Below are positions 1 through 13,215 of a stretch of DNA of 53,744 nt, piece by piece. The position numbers were made by a program, and so were the translations under genes. How positions within the stretch are numbered: the first letter of the stretch is position 1; the number at the start of each line of letters is the position of its first letter. The notes beneath the pieces were generated by a model. The model ran no database searches. It was not told the origin of the DNA and worked only from the letters and a program-made list of their open reading frames with translations. Where the stretch lies: positions 1 through 53,744 of the forward strand of contig JANSLP010000232.1 of the NCBI GenBank assembly GCA_029298735.1. Reading direction: 5' to 3'. The stretch is from Ophiostoma sp. CBS 140.51 (taxonomy: Eukaryota > Ascomycota > Sordariomycetes > Ophiostomatales > Ophiostomataceae).

Positions 1-3000
1 GAAAACAAACAAGAGCCGGCCTTGCCGTTTTGTATGCTAGCGTCAAACGTTGATTTCATTTCATTATTTTATTTGTGTGTCTCTCTCGTCTCTGATATCG
101 TCGCTTCTCGTTCGCCCGTTCAAATCAAAGCGCTCCCATTTTGCACAGAAGGCGCCCATTGGCGGAAGGCTGCTGGACCAAAACAAGGAAAGAACACCCC
201 AACAGCCAGGAGCCATGAGGGAAAACGGCAAGTGCCAATAATCACAACAGGCAAGCGCTACGAAGCAGCTAGCGCAAGGAAGGGAAAGAGAGCGCTGAAA
301 GGGAAACCCGCCGAAAAGTGCCGGGCTATTATCTCGCACTGTACGCATTTTACAGGGCCTTTTCTGATTTTATGGGGCACTTATCCGCTGTAATATTTAG
401 TGACGCTGCTACTGTCAGATACGATACTCGTATGTACTACACATTTTGTTATCCCTCTCTTTCTCTCGCTGTATTTGTTTGGCTGGGGCTAAGTCGGCTG
501 CCCCCAGCAGGAAGGTGCACCCTTTCTCTTGCCCTCTGAACAGGCAGGAACGACAATCTCCATGGATATGTCGGCTCGCCTAGTGCCGTTTTGTTTTGTC
601 TCGTCTCTCGTTCCTTCCTGCTCGTCGGGGCCGGCGCGCAAAACGTAGCGCCTTTGGGTTTTCTTTTCTTCCTACGAGTGTCATTTTCCTGTTTTTCCTC
701 TTTGCTCTTGCCCTCTGGGCGTATTCCCTGGCGAGTCTGGGCTGTCTGATTCTCTTACCCGGGCGCACTTGCGCGGTGACAGGGCGTTCTTTCTCTTTCG
801 TTTCTCCGTGCTTCCTCCGTATTGCTAGTGCCTCTATCACGGAGTCTTGACTCCCTACCCAGTACGAACTACTCTGTATGCGCTTCTGTTTTTCTTCTTT
901 TCTACAGCCTATTTGACCTATTTACTGGGTCTTCCAGGCGACGGTTCGCCTAAACGCCGGGGCCAACTTCGCTCCTCGCTCCTTTTCGCTTCTTTACTTC
1001 CTCCGTCTCTTGTTGTTGCTCTCATACGAAAATGGCAGGAGTGACGTCGTCCGCCTGGAAGCCTCTCGAGAACGACCCCTAAAGATGCACTCTTTTGCCG
1101 TTTTCAGTGCAGCCAACACATTCTCAGTGCTGGCCTCGGCCATGCCATGTTTTTTCTATGTTCTTATGTGGACCTTTTTTATATCCAGTTTTCTGGACTG
1201 TTCCTTCGTCTCGTGCAGTCGTGTCGGGGTCTCATTTCAGGGTCCTTTATTGTCCTCGAGAAAAAAAGAGCTTCTCCTACCCAGGACATTTCCCGAAATA
1301 TCGCAATACCAAAAGGCCGTGTTCCGACGGGGACAACAGGTGGCGGTCATTCTCCGTGCTCCGTTGTTGGCATAGCTCCGCCGCTTCGGTGATGAGGTGC
1401 TCGTCTTCTGGCCCTCTCTTTTGTCTCTTGTCTCTATTCCCATACTGTCCTATTTTGCCTGCCAACAGCACTGAGACCGTTGATCGTCGTCTGAAAATTC
1501 AAACGCTCTCCAGTAAAAATAAAATAAAATAAAAATAAAAGCCCACAGGACACGCGAGGCCTTTCCTAAACGGAAAAATGTAGAAAAGGCAAGCCTCACA
1601 AGTTTACAGTACGACGAGGGATTCGTAACGCTGTTGATGGAGTCCGTATCCTCTTTTTTCTCCTTCTATTCCCCCGTTTCGAGCTTTCGTGCTCCATAAC
1701 TGGCTCCGTAAAAGTGCCAGGCACAATTGTCTCTCTTTCGTGGAGGCATAATACGGATGAAGAAATCAAAAAGAGGACCCATTTGAGGACCGGTGAGCCA
1801 GTCAGAGACGAGACGAAAAAGAAAGAAAGCAAAAAAGAAAAGGAAAGAAAGAAAAAAGCTCTGACCCACCACCCCTGCTGGCGAAACCACTCTGCCGCGT
1901 CTTCCGTTCCTCGAACCCACTTTCGTTTCGAGGTTCTTTGACCGTTCACGTCTTCTCTTTCTTTTCAGTATGCGCTACATATCGACATGCGAGGACATAC
2001 CACTTGAAGGATCGTATGGCAGTGGGAAATGGGATCGTACACAGGCACACACAGGCAGACAGAGTGGCACTCCGGCACCCCTGCCGCGAATCAGCTGCAA
2101 TGGTGTGCAAGCTTTCCGATCCATTTTACGATGCACTGTGAATCGTCTATGAATTTCAACGTACTCAGAAGTATGGGTGTCGAAAAAGAACGCAGCTCTT
2201 GCATGGGCTGCGACGTATGACAACGTTCTCGAAGCGCATGGTCCAACGGCAGTGTGATGCACGCATCCATTTTCATGATATTGGGAGTCCACCGTCCAGG
2301 CATATTTCCATGGCGATGCTTTGCGTCTTTTTGTGCTTCATTTCAGACAATTACGAACATGATTGTTTGAGATACCCTCGTAATGATTACTCTGTGATGT
2401 CCGTGGTCCCCTCTTCCCCTCTCTGTCCGCTTGTAAACGAGATTGTCTACGTCGTTCTCGGCGGCATGAGGGAATTGGCGATCATTGCAGACCCAGAAGG
2501 AGCGTGAAATCAAATATCACAAAATATTGCTTATGAAATACAACCACTTGATACGAAGCGGTAAAGCCTTGATCCGCTTGTTGCCAAGGTCTGTTTGCTC
2601 ACCGACCTGACCTTGCCTCATTTCTCCTTTACTTGTGCAGTCATCAGCGGTGTCGAGAGAATGACGAAACTAGGGTTCTTGATGTCGAAGCTGTCGAGCC
2701 TCGTTGCCCCTTTCTCCTCTTTCTCCTCGTTAAGTTTTTTATCTTTCCCCGTTTCTCCCTTTTTCGTCTTGTTCGTCTTGTTCGTCCCAACTTTTTTGCC
2801 CTCGACTCAAAGTAAGGCCGAGCTTGAATGCAATGGGCCGAGTCGATTAGGAGAAGCAGGAGAAAGCAAAGCCAAAAAATTCAAGGCCGTCTCGCCGCTT
2901 TCCCGTCTGTTCGTTCACTCTTTTCTTCTGCCAAGACATATGGAAGCATTCGAAGAAGGCCGGTAGAACAATTTTTTTTTAGTTGTCAACTCTCTGCAAG

Positions 3001-6000
3001 TATAATGTATTATGGAGATTTTATCCCTCCAAAAGCAAAAAGAAACGGACACTGTGAACAAGCTCGACAGAATGCCTTCTTGACTTGAACGAGGTGGGAA
3101 GGCGGTCAAGATCATTAGGGGTGGCGAACAGGGAAGGCTCCTCTTTAAATTTTCTTCTCGAAATCTGCCGGTTGTAAGTTGAAGGACAGCCTCGCCGACA
3201 AAAAAATATGTTGAGAGGCTACCCCTTTTCTTTCGATTTTTGCCCTCTTTGTCCTCTGTTCGCCTACGGAGCATCTTCTTCAGTACCTTCCTCCTTTGGC
3301 CAGAATTTTATGTAGAATATCACAAGCAGAGCAGTATGATTCAAGCACAATATACCGCACTCGAGCAAATGCTACTACGTAGCCTTCTCTTTTTTGCCTT
3401 GCCTACGAACTGGTAAAAAGGGAGAGGCCGACGAACCGGCCAGCAGCCAGCACTAAATTGCCCTGTGCAGAATAGGCCCAGGTCCAAAGGAGTGTTCATT
3501 TGCCAGAAGCAAGGACAGAAGCGTGCCCGGGAACTCCCACACAAGGCGATACGTGGAATACCACTGTAGCAGGGCATTTCTCCAGAAAATAAGAAGAAAC
3601 AGAAACCAGCACCAGCACAAGCGGCCGCGTGGAGGCGACATGTTACAGTGAGCGGTTTGCGGCCGTCGGTGGCACCATTGGGACACCCTTTTGGTCTTTA
3701 TTGGCCGGGAACGCGCGGAGATCCAGTGTTTCCAGGCGCCTTGGGCGGTCTTTTTCTCTTGATGAAAGGGCGGTAAGAGGTGAGAATCTAGCTGGAGGCC
3801 CTGATCCAGGCCCTTCTACGAAATACTGGCGAACGGGCTGCCCTGGCGCTTCCGAGTTCCGGTGCATCTGACAGGTCTGCTCGTATCGACAAGAGAAAAA
3901 GGCATATGGAAAAATAGGGCGGTCTTGAATCCGTACTGTATCTTACACCCATTTACGGCGACCGGGAAACGCCACAGGCGCTGGAAGTGAACAGGGGAAG
4001 GAACAGAAATCAGGTTCTGGGCAGGCCTGTGGCAAACTCGCCTCGGTCTTTCCCTCACAATACAATATCGACTCTCGGCGGCGCCTCTTTCATTTGCGGC
4101 GAGACCGAGCCCGCCAATTTGTTTCAATTTTGCCATCTCCCAGAGCACTCTAGGCGCCCTTTCCCACTGTAAAAAATTTGTTCTTGACCACTCTTTCCCT
4201 ACTGAATACTTGCGTACTTGTAAGTACTGAGTAGACTTTGGCTCACACTTCGAATTACCTTTTCTGGAAAGGACCAGTCACCATCACATCTGGGGAGTCC
4301 GGCAATGTCAACGAGGCAAGGGGCGACTGCCGCATGGCACGGCCAAGGGAGACAGCACAGAAGGTGTCATCATGACAAGATGTGAATAGAGAGCAGGAAC
4401 AAAAAGAACACGCTCTCTTGAGCCGCCATCTTGCTCAGTGCTCGCTTCTGTAATCGAGAGAGTATGATGAAGGAATACTAATCCGCGACAGACGATCTCA
4501 GACATGTTCTAGAGTAATACATGGCTGTATGTCAGAGAACAGACGCGCCAACGAGAGAACCACATTCCATTTTGCCCTTTCTCCGCTCTTCCGACCGTCT
4601 TCGAGGGTATTTCGCTTCTCACGACAAAGCGAGAAAGGGATCTTGAAATCAAGGCCGAGTCGGCCATACTGGTTTTCATACTCGCAGACAGTCAGCGCTC
4701 GCTGGTTGTGCCTGGATGATGAGCTTGTGATGGTGCCCGCACGTAAGCTCCTTCCGTTTGCACGTATTCAAGGCACTTACACGTGGTTTAGAAATTCGGT
4801 ACATTGCATCGTAGATGGCATTCTATCAAGCCCTGATTTCCCCTCGGCATGTCGCGTGGAAACGAGAAAAGAGAAAGGTGATCAGGGCACTCCCGGTGAC
4901 TGTGCCGAAGTATCAGAATTTAATGAAGCAATCCACGTCAGAATGACTCTATATTGTCCTCTGCCAAATGCATCGCGAGCAAAATACTGTGTAGGCTTGT
5001 GATTATTACTTCTATGCCTTGTTGACAATCAGAGAGGGAAAGAGTGTTTGCTCGCGAAACTCCGGCTAGCTCCCAGCAACGCCCTGTGCGGCCGGCTACG
5101 TCGGATGGCCGCATTTTGACATCAGTGGACCACTGTCAGAATTGGCAAAAGACAGACGAAAGGTCACAGACAAAAGTAAAGGTCCCAAAAATTATGTGGG
5201 TACCACCAGCGAGACAAGAGAAAAGCTTTTTTTGGTCGTTCCCCCCTGTCTTTTTTTATGGGGTGCGACTTTTTCCCTCGCCCACATCGAATTGAGGCGA
5301 TTTGCGGTTGCTCCTTCTCATTCACCCGGGCCATGACGTATCTCCACACCAAAAGAGGAAGTCAAGAGTCCACTTTCCGCAACAGGAGAAAGGGCGACAG
5401 TGAGGAAAGCAGCGGCCAGCAGCGGCAACAGCGACTCACAGGCCTTCCTTTTGTGCTTTTTGGCTTGCTGTTCTCTTGGCCGCGCTCCTTCCCCAGCCAC
5501 CCCGATTTGTGCTCCCTTGTAAACGACCTGCTGCACATCATTCTTGCTCGATAAAATGAACCCAAAAATGGGTACGCTCCGTAAAATACTGGAGCACGGT
5601 TTTGGCAGCAATTGTCTGCAAATATTGATAATTTGTCAGTGTTAATTCGAGTGCAATTTAGGAGAGTAGAAAGCAAATGCGTTCAGCAGAACCGATCACC
5701 ACCCACACTGCTCAGCTTTCTCACGGGCAAGAGAAAGAGAACTCGAAAAAGGGCTCATGCAGGTCAGCCATTGACCAACGAGAGTCTGCAGAGAGCTTCT
5801 CCTGGTTTCGATTTTCTCCATCCAAAGGGCGGCATGCGGGAGGGAATTCTGGGGCCCCCTCTTCATCCCTCCTCCAGACGCGGCTGGCCCTGGGCCCGGC
5901 CAGCAGTTGCCCGGCCTTGCCCTGGTTGCTTTCTTTTTCCTGGTGTGGAAAGGGAGCAAGTGCACACTATAACCAATCATCGTCGGCCTCTGTATTTGTT

Positions 6001-9000
6001 GTTCTCGTCGCTTCTTCAACCGCCTCACTTTTCCGGCATGGCCACGATGGAGAATCGGTTTATTTGTGTGTTTAATGCGGCTGACCAACCCGTGAAAAAA
6101 TCGTAGAGTGATTGTTGCTTTTCCAGTTTCGAGAAATAAATATGGGTTTTCCCGTGTGTTTGTTCCTTGTGTCGATGATACTTTGTTTCCTGGTCGTTTT
6201 GTATTTGAAATTTATATAGACAAAAACGAAACTGACATATTCTCATATTCTATTCATAAAAAACCGTAAAAATACACAGCAAATACACCAAAAATATAAA
6301 GACCAAAAACAAGTAGTTTATTTTGCTCCCGGCCGTTTTCATTTATTACCCCAGCCTCACAACGTTCAATATATCGTGTGTAGCCATGGCCATTATACGA
6401 TATCGAACACATCCAGACGACTTGTACTTACGATAGCCACCACAGCCCACATACGCCTTCCTACCCCAAAAAGGATATTGGCCTCATGACTTACACCCAG
6501 GGAAGGAGCGAGAGGGGAAAGAAGGCTGGACGACAAGAGCCAAAGCGTTGACCGACACCCGGTGAGCCGTTTTTGGGTTTCGTCCTCTTGTCGATAAAGC
6601 GGTGAGGGATGTACTCGGCAATCGTGGAAGAAGGATGGTGGCGTCTGTCTCGGCTGGCTGACCTCACCCGACCACAGTGCCATATCCTACAAGCACAACG
6701 TATCATAGCATCTCACAATGACTACTGCACACCACGAAGGTGAGGCAGTTCTTGAGCAAGCCCCAAAGCTAACGAGCATCCAGGGCCGTCGTCGTAAGCC
6801 GGAATAGGAAAGCAGGGAGGCTGGGCGGCCAGAAAATGGCTCGCGGCAATGGGCGACCCTGGGATGACAGGGCTAGGCCAGGCGAGGCCAGGCTCTGGGC
6901 CTACTGTACTGTAGCAACAGGCAGGAAGGACTGCCATTTTGTTCTCTTCCCAGTAAGATACTTTAGTGGGCGAGTGTCGCATGCAGCCCAGCCGCCAATC
7001 GATTAGACCTCGAAGACTCCGGGATGCGTGGTCGTCCGCGGAGTTTTAGGAACGACCTGGAGAAGCACGAGAATAAATCGCAAAAATAAACAGGAAAACA
7101 CCCAAGCCTTGCAAAGTGACAGGAGGAAAAAGCGGCACTGAGGGCGGTCAGATATAGCTCAAACGCTCTTGATTCGGCGCGCTGTCACACGGGTAGCTGC
7201 AGGGTGCGGCGGCCCTCAAAGGTTCACTACTGCAAGTTTAGTTTTCGCCGTTGCTCCTAGCCACTTAACTGGAGACGACAGACCATCCGTCTGCGCGATA
7301 TGCCAGAAATTCGAACCCTGCAACGCGGGCAGGCAAGAAGGCAAGACGGCTGCTATGTAAATATTTAGTTGACACACAAGAGATGCCAGCGTCTTTTTGC
7401 TTTTTTCGCAGCCGCTCCGAGAACGTCTGTTTTACAGAGTTACAGTGCGGGCTGTCGATATCGATGCACGGTCCTCCACGGCGCGCCTTTTTCTCCCAGC
7501 CTTTCCACCTGGCGTCTGGTCAATTGACCGACAATCAAGTCTCGACTGGCCAAGAGCCTCCAAGAATTGGTAGTTTGCGTATCGCACTTTATCGCCCTTA
7601 CGATGTGAGCAGATGGTCCTCTTGGCAGGTCTTGGAGAATGTGCCAACTTGTGAGAAGGAAGCAAAACGAGCGCCCCAAGAGTGCCTCTCTCTCAAGAAC
7701 ACACGGGCGAGGCGAGAGTCCATCAAAAACATCAAAGAGAAAATGGGAAACAAACGAATAAGAAAGGACCAGCAAGGACGAGGACCAGGCCACGCCAAAT
7801 CCTGATGGAGAGTCGCAGCCAGGGTGGGCCAGTCAAAGTCCGTTATCCGTGCATGCATGGGAAGATGGGAGTGGAGACCGTGATCAGTGGATTGGCGCCG
7901 TGGATTGGTGGCTTGTGAAGGGGAGAGGAAAGGCAGAAGAGACAGAAGAACTTAGAAAACAGTCGAGACAGTGCGAAAAGAGCGAAAGAAAAGAAGCCAA
8001 ATTCGAGGAAAGTGGAGGGGGCGTGAAAAAAGAATGCGCGCGCCCGGCCGTCTCAACGTGGAGGAGGGTGGGAATAACCACGGAACAGTTCGAGAAAGCA
8101 AAGAGCGAAAGAGAACAAAAAGAAAGCAGAAGAAAGCAAAGAAAGCGATCCCTGCCGGGATTCGAAGCTTGGCTCGGCGAATCATAGAGCTCGATTGACA
8201 GGATTTTCGGATTTTGTTGTGTCGTTCCTGGTTGTCTTGCTTTTCTTGGGCGCTGTGGGAGGTGTTTCCTGTCTCTCGTCGCTCTTGCCGTTTCTACCTC
8301 TTCTCTTGAGAGAAGTCGTGGCTTCCGCTTGCTTCTGGGGCGGACAGGGACCCCATTCACCTTTCCCTTTTCTCGAGGATTATTTCCATCATACGGTGCA
8401 TGCACAATTGCTTCTCGCTTCCTCGCCTGTCGCCTGCGAACGCGCTCGCCTATAAGACATCTTACGATAAACAGAGTGAGGATCTCCAAAGGGCCAAGTC
8501 TCGCCATCGCATTGCACGGAGACGAGGCCGAAGACAAGATCATCGCGACACGGAAGATAAACAGGGAAAGTACGACGGACAAGAGTGTGAGCGGAAGCCG
8601 ACGAAGAGAGAAAAAGCCTGCAATACGGCCAAAAATATGAAAACAGAAATGAGCAGCAGCACGGCAGCGCCGAAAGTCCCGATTTTACTGCCAATGATTT
8701 CTGCCAATGATTAGTCGGTTATCTTGCTGGCTGCTTGTCATGTGTGTGTATTTTCCAGGAGCGTATGTGCTGTGCTGTCTTCCTGCACCTGCCCACGTAA
8801 TGTCCAAGACGCAATTGGCTGTCTCAGGCCAAATACGAGGCAACCACTACGACATTCACGTCCCTGGGTGCGCTGGAAAGTGCAACCGACAGCGATATCA
8901 GGCCGGAACAGGAAAGCAGTGTCCAGGCACGACAGCACTGGTGCATCGGGCTTGCCCTTCCAGGTCCGACGCTCGCTTTAGGCGGTCGGGGCGGTGCCGA

Positions 9001-9419
9001 ACCAACAATAGCAGGTCTGCACAGCTGCAACAACTCTATCGCCTTTTTCACTATCATCAATTAGCATCACCTGCTATCTGTGGCTGCGACAGATACATGC
9101 ACCCAGTGTGTCGTCATAGGGACGTGAGCATGTATCTCTGGCACACTCTTTTCCTGTTAGGGTGCTCCAGGGCGGTTTTCGATTTCCAATAAGGGCCTGG
9201 GCAAGATGGCACGGCGTCGCTGTTCTCTTTTGGCAAGAGGCAGGCCCAGAACGTGCGATAGAGGAAGCCAGTGGCTTGAGTGGCAGGCGCGACAGGGACG
9301 GTGACCGAAGCCGATAGCAGAAGGACAAGGGCCCCATTTAAATCGAAACAAAACAAATAACGACAAAAAATCCCATAATGAATCTCAAAAATCCCGCAGA
9401 AGGAAGAGCCTGCAACAGT

Positions 9420-9420
<1 letters not shown>

Positions 9421-9451
<31 letters not shown>

Positions 9452-9480
9452 GGAGTCTGAGAGGGAGACAGAGAGAGAGC
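9421..9480. repeat. (AG)n microsatellite
   Basis: An almost pure AG dinucleotide run, about 32 nt perfect and then interrupted GA-rich sequence, lies inside the gene-free region. On the minus strand it reads as a (CT)n tract and produces a spurious Ser-Leu repeat in an open frame. Confidence 0.9.
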
Positions 9481-12400
9481 GAGCACTAGCAGCGCAAACT
9501 GGGTCGGTACGTGGGTGGACCTGCACTACTAAGTACCTGACGGATGCGAGATGAGGCCGTCTGGGGGAGAAAGTAGGTGGGGCAGGTACACGGGGACTAG
9601 TTGAGATTAATGTAACTTGCGCCGGCGAGCCAGCCATTTTGTTGTGTTCTTGCTGGGTGCACTACTCAAGGGACAAAGATCCAGCGCGACAGTGCGAATG
9701 CAACGCTATCCGTACGGCCCTCGAGCTTGGGCCCCATCCTTTCTTGTGTTAATCCCGGTGCAGCACGATTGGCGACGCTCACTGCCTGTTTTTGACCCAT
9801 TTGCCGCGGTGCATGCACTGTGGGCTACTCATATTAAAAATGAAAACGGCGCAAAAGAAGAAAAAACAAAACAAAAACAAAAGCGACCGAAGACAGAAAA
9901 GACCACGAATGGGCCCCCCGTCGCAGGGCCCTTTTCTTTTCAACAGTGGGCGCGCACTCCGTACAGTATGCGCCTCGGCCAGTACGGTGCTGAAAGTAGC
10001 TAATGCACAGGAACAGCACGCTCGTTCTTTCCTTGTTATGTTGCTTTCATTTTCAATTCTGGGGGCGCTCCTTCTTCGCATCGCAGCATCGCAAATCGCG
10101 CGCTGTTCGCTGGCCAGGCCCGTTGCAGCAGGGGCACCGTAATACCGCTGTCGTGCAGGCGACCGGCACAGGCGGCCAGCCAGCCAGTGCCCTGTCTGCC
10201 CCGTATCGCAAGCATCGTAAAGTCACGGCGATAGACTCAGAGACTCAGAGAGAGATCCATCAGGATGGATGCGCTTGTTGGCGATTCAGCGCGGCGCGCG
10301 GAAGCAGCCAAAAAAGGCTCTTCTACAACTCCACTCCTGCCGGCCGCTCTGCCCTGGACGGCGGAGGTCGTACTGAGAGTTGCACCGGTCTTGATAATGC
10401 GGCGTATGAGTGCAATGCAAAGAGAGCAATGTAAGATGCCCCATACTTACGATACAAGCCGCAAATATACGCAGTATGTCTCGATATGACGCGGTTGCAC
10501 CTGCCATTTCTCCATTCTCGCGAGGCTCCTGTTCCTGCCCTGCCGATGTTCCTGTTCTCGCCGTGGCCGTCTTGACGTCGTCCCTCGCACACACGCCTCT
10601 TCCCTTTTCAGACATCTTCACACCCTTCCTGCCTCTGTGTCGGATGTCTCGCTTGCTCGCTGTTCCCATCGCTTCTAATCTTGCTCCGTTTCAATCTCGG
10701 AGAGGCGAAAGAACCAATGCTTTGTCCTCGAAACCGCTTCCGCAATTCAGTCCAGGGACCATCACCTGTTTTTTCACACTTGGTCTTTTTTCTGCTTTTG
10801 GCGACTAATACAGGGCACTTCAAGCAAGAAAGAACAAACAAGCTGGTGGACACCGACGCCCGTCGAGAAGCTAAGGCTAGTTAGTGTTTTGCCATTTTGT
10901 CGCCGCCGCCGCCGCCGTCGCGCCGAAGCAGGTAGTGGGAACAATGGAAGGGTACGGCGAACAGAGAGCGTAGTCGCGCGATATTGAAAGTATATCGCCC
11001 TTTCTGCCCTTGCTGCTAAACAAGTGCCGCTTTAGGGCCTTCCCGCAACAATGCGTGGTAGACAGAAAGAACGAGACGAATTGTGCGAGGAAGGAGGCAA
11101 CGGAGCCTGTTGGTTGGAAAGGTTGCGCGTGGGTTGCGCCTGCCGCGAGTAGCTTGTTCTTTTTCCCGTTTCTTTGAGCCGTGACGATCTTCAAATGTGT
11201 TGTGATGAGTGAGCCAGCCTGGCTGGCGGGACTTGCCTGCACATGGCCCAATGCCAATCGCTCCTTTCGCAGCAAAGCCTCCCACCTTCCCGCTAGATCG
11301 CTCATCTGCTCAGTCACAGCACAATATTGCCTGCGAGAGTTTTCCCACTTTGTCTACGTGCTGTGTCTGTTGTTTTGCTCCAGGAAAGAGGAGACGCTCT
11401 TAGTAGGCTCGTAGAGCGTAGAATGTAGAGAATGCCACAAGAAGAGCCAAAACAAACGCAAAATGCCAGACAATCATTGTCCAAGTGCTTTCCTTTTTCT
11501 TCTCGCCATTCCCTCTTCTTTTTGAATTATCTCTTCTCCTTCTTTTCTCTTTCTTTTCTTTCTTCAACAACTGCGAAAGATATCGACTCGACTTCGACTA
11601 ATTCGGTGTTCGTGAGGTGCGACGTTTCCCTCTCCCCCCTACGGTTTTCTTCTTTCTTTTGTTTTACCCCCCTTCTTCAATACTTGCTTTCGTTTTCCCT
11701 CGGTTTCCTCTTTAATACCAATACCCTCCGACCCCCCGTTTTCCCCGGTTCGAAAAAACGCGATTTCAAACGATATAAGCTTTTACTGGTAGGTGGATAT
11801 TCTTTGGTGGTTATTTGGGTATTCCTGGACGCAGGACGACCTACGGCAGGGAAGCAAGCGGAGAGGACCTCTCTCGAACGAGGTACGGAGCAGGGCCGCG
11901 CCTTCCCTGCAGGAGCAGAAGCAGCAGAAGCATCCACATTGCCTTGCCTCACGCCTTCCCACACAGGCTACAAGTGCGCCGGTTTGCATCATCAATCTTT
12001 CCTCATGATCTCCTCAGCACCTTCTGAGTACGTACTCAGTGTCTGGGTGAGGCTTTGCTCAGCGGCAGTCAGGTGGCCGCAATAGCACCAACGGACAAAA
12101 CCCTACGATGCAGTCATAGGTCACACAAAAACATCACAGACAACAGTGACGTTTTGAGGAAACAACACCGCTCGCGAACGCACACAGAAGACACTGAAGA
12201 CACAGAACATCCAAACCACCTAAAACACATAAACACAGCATCAACAAGCACCCATTCCTCCACTCTCCGGCGCTCCCAGCGCTGTTTCCCACATATCGGC
12301 ACGTCCCAATTTCGCCCGTATCCACTGGTGCTTATTAGCTCATCAAAACACACCTCCATTCTTTGCCTCTTTCCTTTTTTGCAGCGGTCCTCTTATCCCA

Positions 12401-12494
12401 GCTCCAGTGGGCTCCACTTCCTGTATCTTACACTTCATCGTTTTTTACCCCCGCGTTCTTCCGGCGCCAGTGCAGCCAGGCCAGGCCAGGCGCG

Positions 12495-12556
12495 AAAAAA
12501 AAAAAAAAAATAGAGCCCCAAAAAGAAAGAGCGACCGAGAGAAAAAAAAAAAAAAA
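12495..12556. repeat. Paired poly(A) tracts upstream of PMA1
   Basis: Two homopolymeric A runs (A16 at 12495-12510 and A15 at 12542-12556) are separated by an A-rich spacer, roughly 660-720 bp before the PMA1 start codon. Such poly(dA:dT) tracts are known to exclude nucleosomes in fungal promoters. A role here is inferred from position only. Confidence 0.6.
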
Positions 12557-12891
12557 CAGGCCAACGCCAACACCCCCAAAAAACACTCACGCCCACTGGC
12601 CGCGCACTGTCCCTGGCACCGTGTGCCTCACCCACCCCCCGTCCATCGTTCCTCCCCTGTATCCATGTCCCAAGGCCCATGGCCCATGTTCCCACCCTGC
12701 TCACCTTTCGCCATCCCGACATTTCGCCTTTCGCCTTTTCCCTCTTCCTCGTTTCCTTTTCTCTATCAATGAGCTAGCAGTGCTAGGTTTTCCTCTCACC
12801 CCCCACACAGTAGCACTACGACTCGGAGCGCGAGCACAGAAATAACGCGCGCCGCGGTCTTTTCTGCTCTCAGCTTTATTCTCTAGCCTTA

Positions 12892-13085
12892 TTATATATG
12901 CTTTACCCGGGTTTTTATTCCTCGACCTCTCCTCTTCTTCTCTTCTCTTCTTCTTCCCTTCTCTTCTTTTTTCTTTCCTTTCTCACCCATCCTCCCATCT
13001 CTATTGCGTTCTCCCATCTCTCGCGCAAAAGCTTCATCCCGCTTCTGGGATTCTCTCCCCTTCCCCCTTTTCTCTTTTCTTTAGC
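12892..13085 (+). promoter_or_regulatory. Probable PMA1 core promoter (TATA plus CT-rich leader)
   Basis: A TATATATG element at about 12892-12900 is followed by roughly 170 nt of almost pure pyrimidine sequence (12918-13085). This arrangement is common in highly expressed fungal genes, where transcription starts within or just after the CT stretch. The PMA1 ATG lies about 320 nt downstream of the TATA element, so the leader would be about 130-280 nt. The transcription start has not been observed. Confidence 0.5.
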
Positions 13086-13215
13086 CGTGGCTTGTCCTTG
13101 AGCTGCAAGACGGACGCGTCGTATCTTCGAAGCTTCCAGTTTTCTCACAATATCTCTATCACCGAATAGACAGCTCAACACCACACCTTTTCTCTCCCAC
13201 AACCCACCATCAATA

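Larger units (their letters stand above)
1..12888. other. Gene-free stretch upstream of PMA1
   Basis: I see no supportable gene in this stretch of nearly 13 kb. Open frames are all short (the longest is about 230 codons). They lack the C-ending codon bias of the real genes here, show no recognisable domain, and mostly read as purine- or pyrimidine-tract peptides rich in Ser/Phe/Leu or Lys/Arg. The DNA holds many CT- or GA-rich runs, repeated GGCCAGG/CCTGGCC-like words, and five exact CCATTTTG octamers on the plus strand. The part nearest PMA1 (from about 11.4 kb) probably includes its promoter and leader. Short multi-exon or noncoding transcripts cannot be excluded by eye. Confidence 0.7.

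Noticed and set aside
4529..5002. A 157-codon plus-strand frame starting at ATG
   Set aside because: Mixed composition without a recognisable motif and with codon use unlike the real genes. No splice-linked neighbouring exon looks coding.
7297..7365. A tRNA-like T arm (GGTTCGAAT with a five-pair stem on the minus strand)
   Set aside because: No matching 5' acceptor strand or anticodon arm could be found upstream, so it is not a complete tRNA.
8148..8200. A GGGATTCGAAGC word resembling a tRNA B box
   Set aside because: The flanking bases do not form a T stem or a cloverleaf on either strand.
7884..8582. A 232-codon minus-strand frame in the gene-free region
   Set aside because: It consists of Ser/Phe/Leu and Arg/Lys runs from pyrimidine and purine tracts, shows no domain, and lacks the local codon bias.
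11432..12085. A 217-codon plus-strand frame upstream of PMA1
   Set aside because: Ser/Phe/Leu-rich translation of a CT tract, then mixed sequence with no recognisable family. It is probably promoter or leader DNA.
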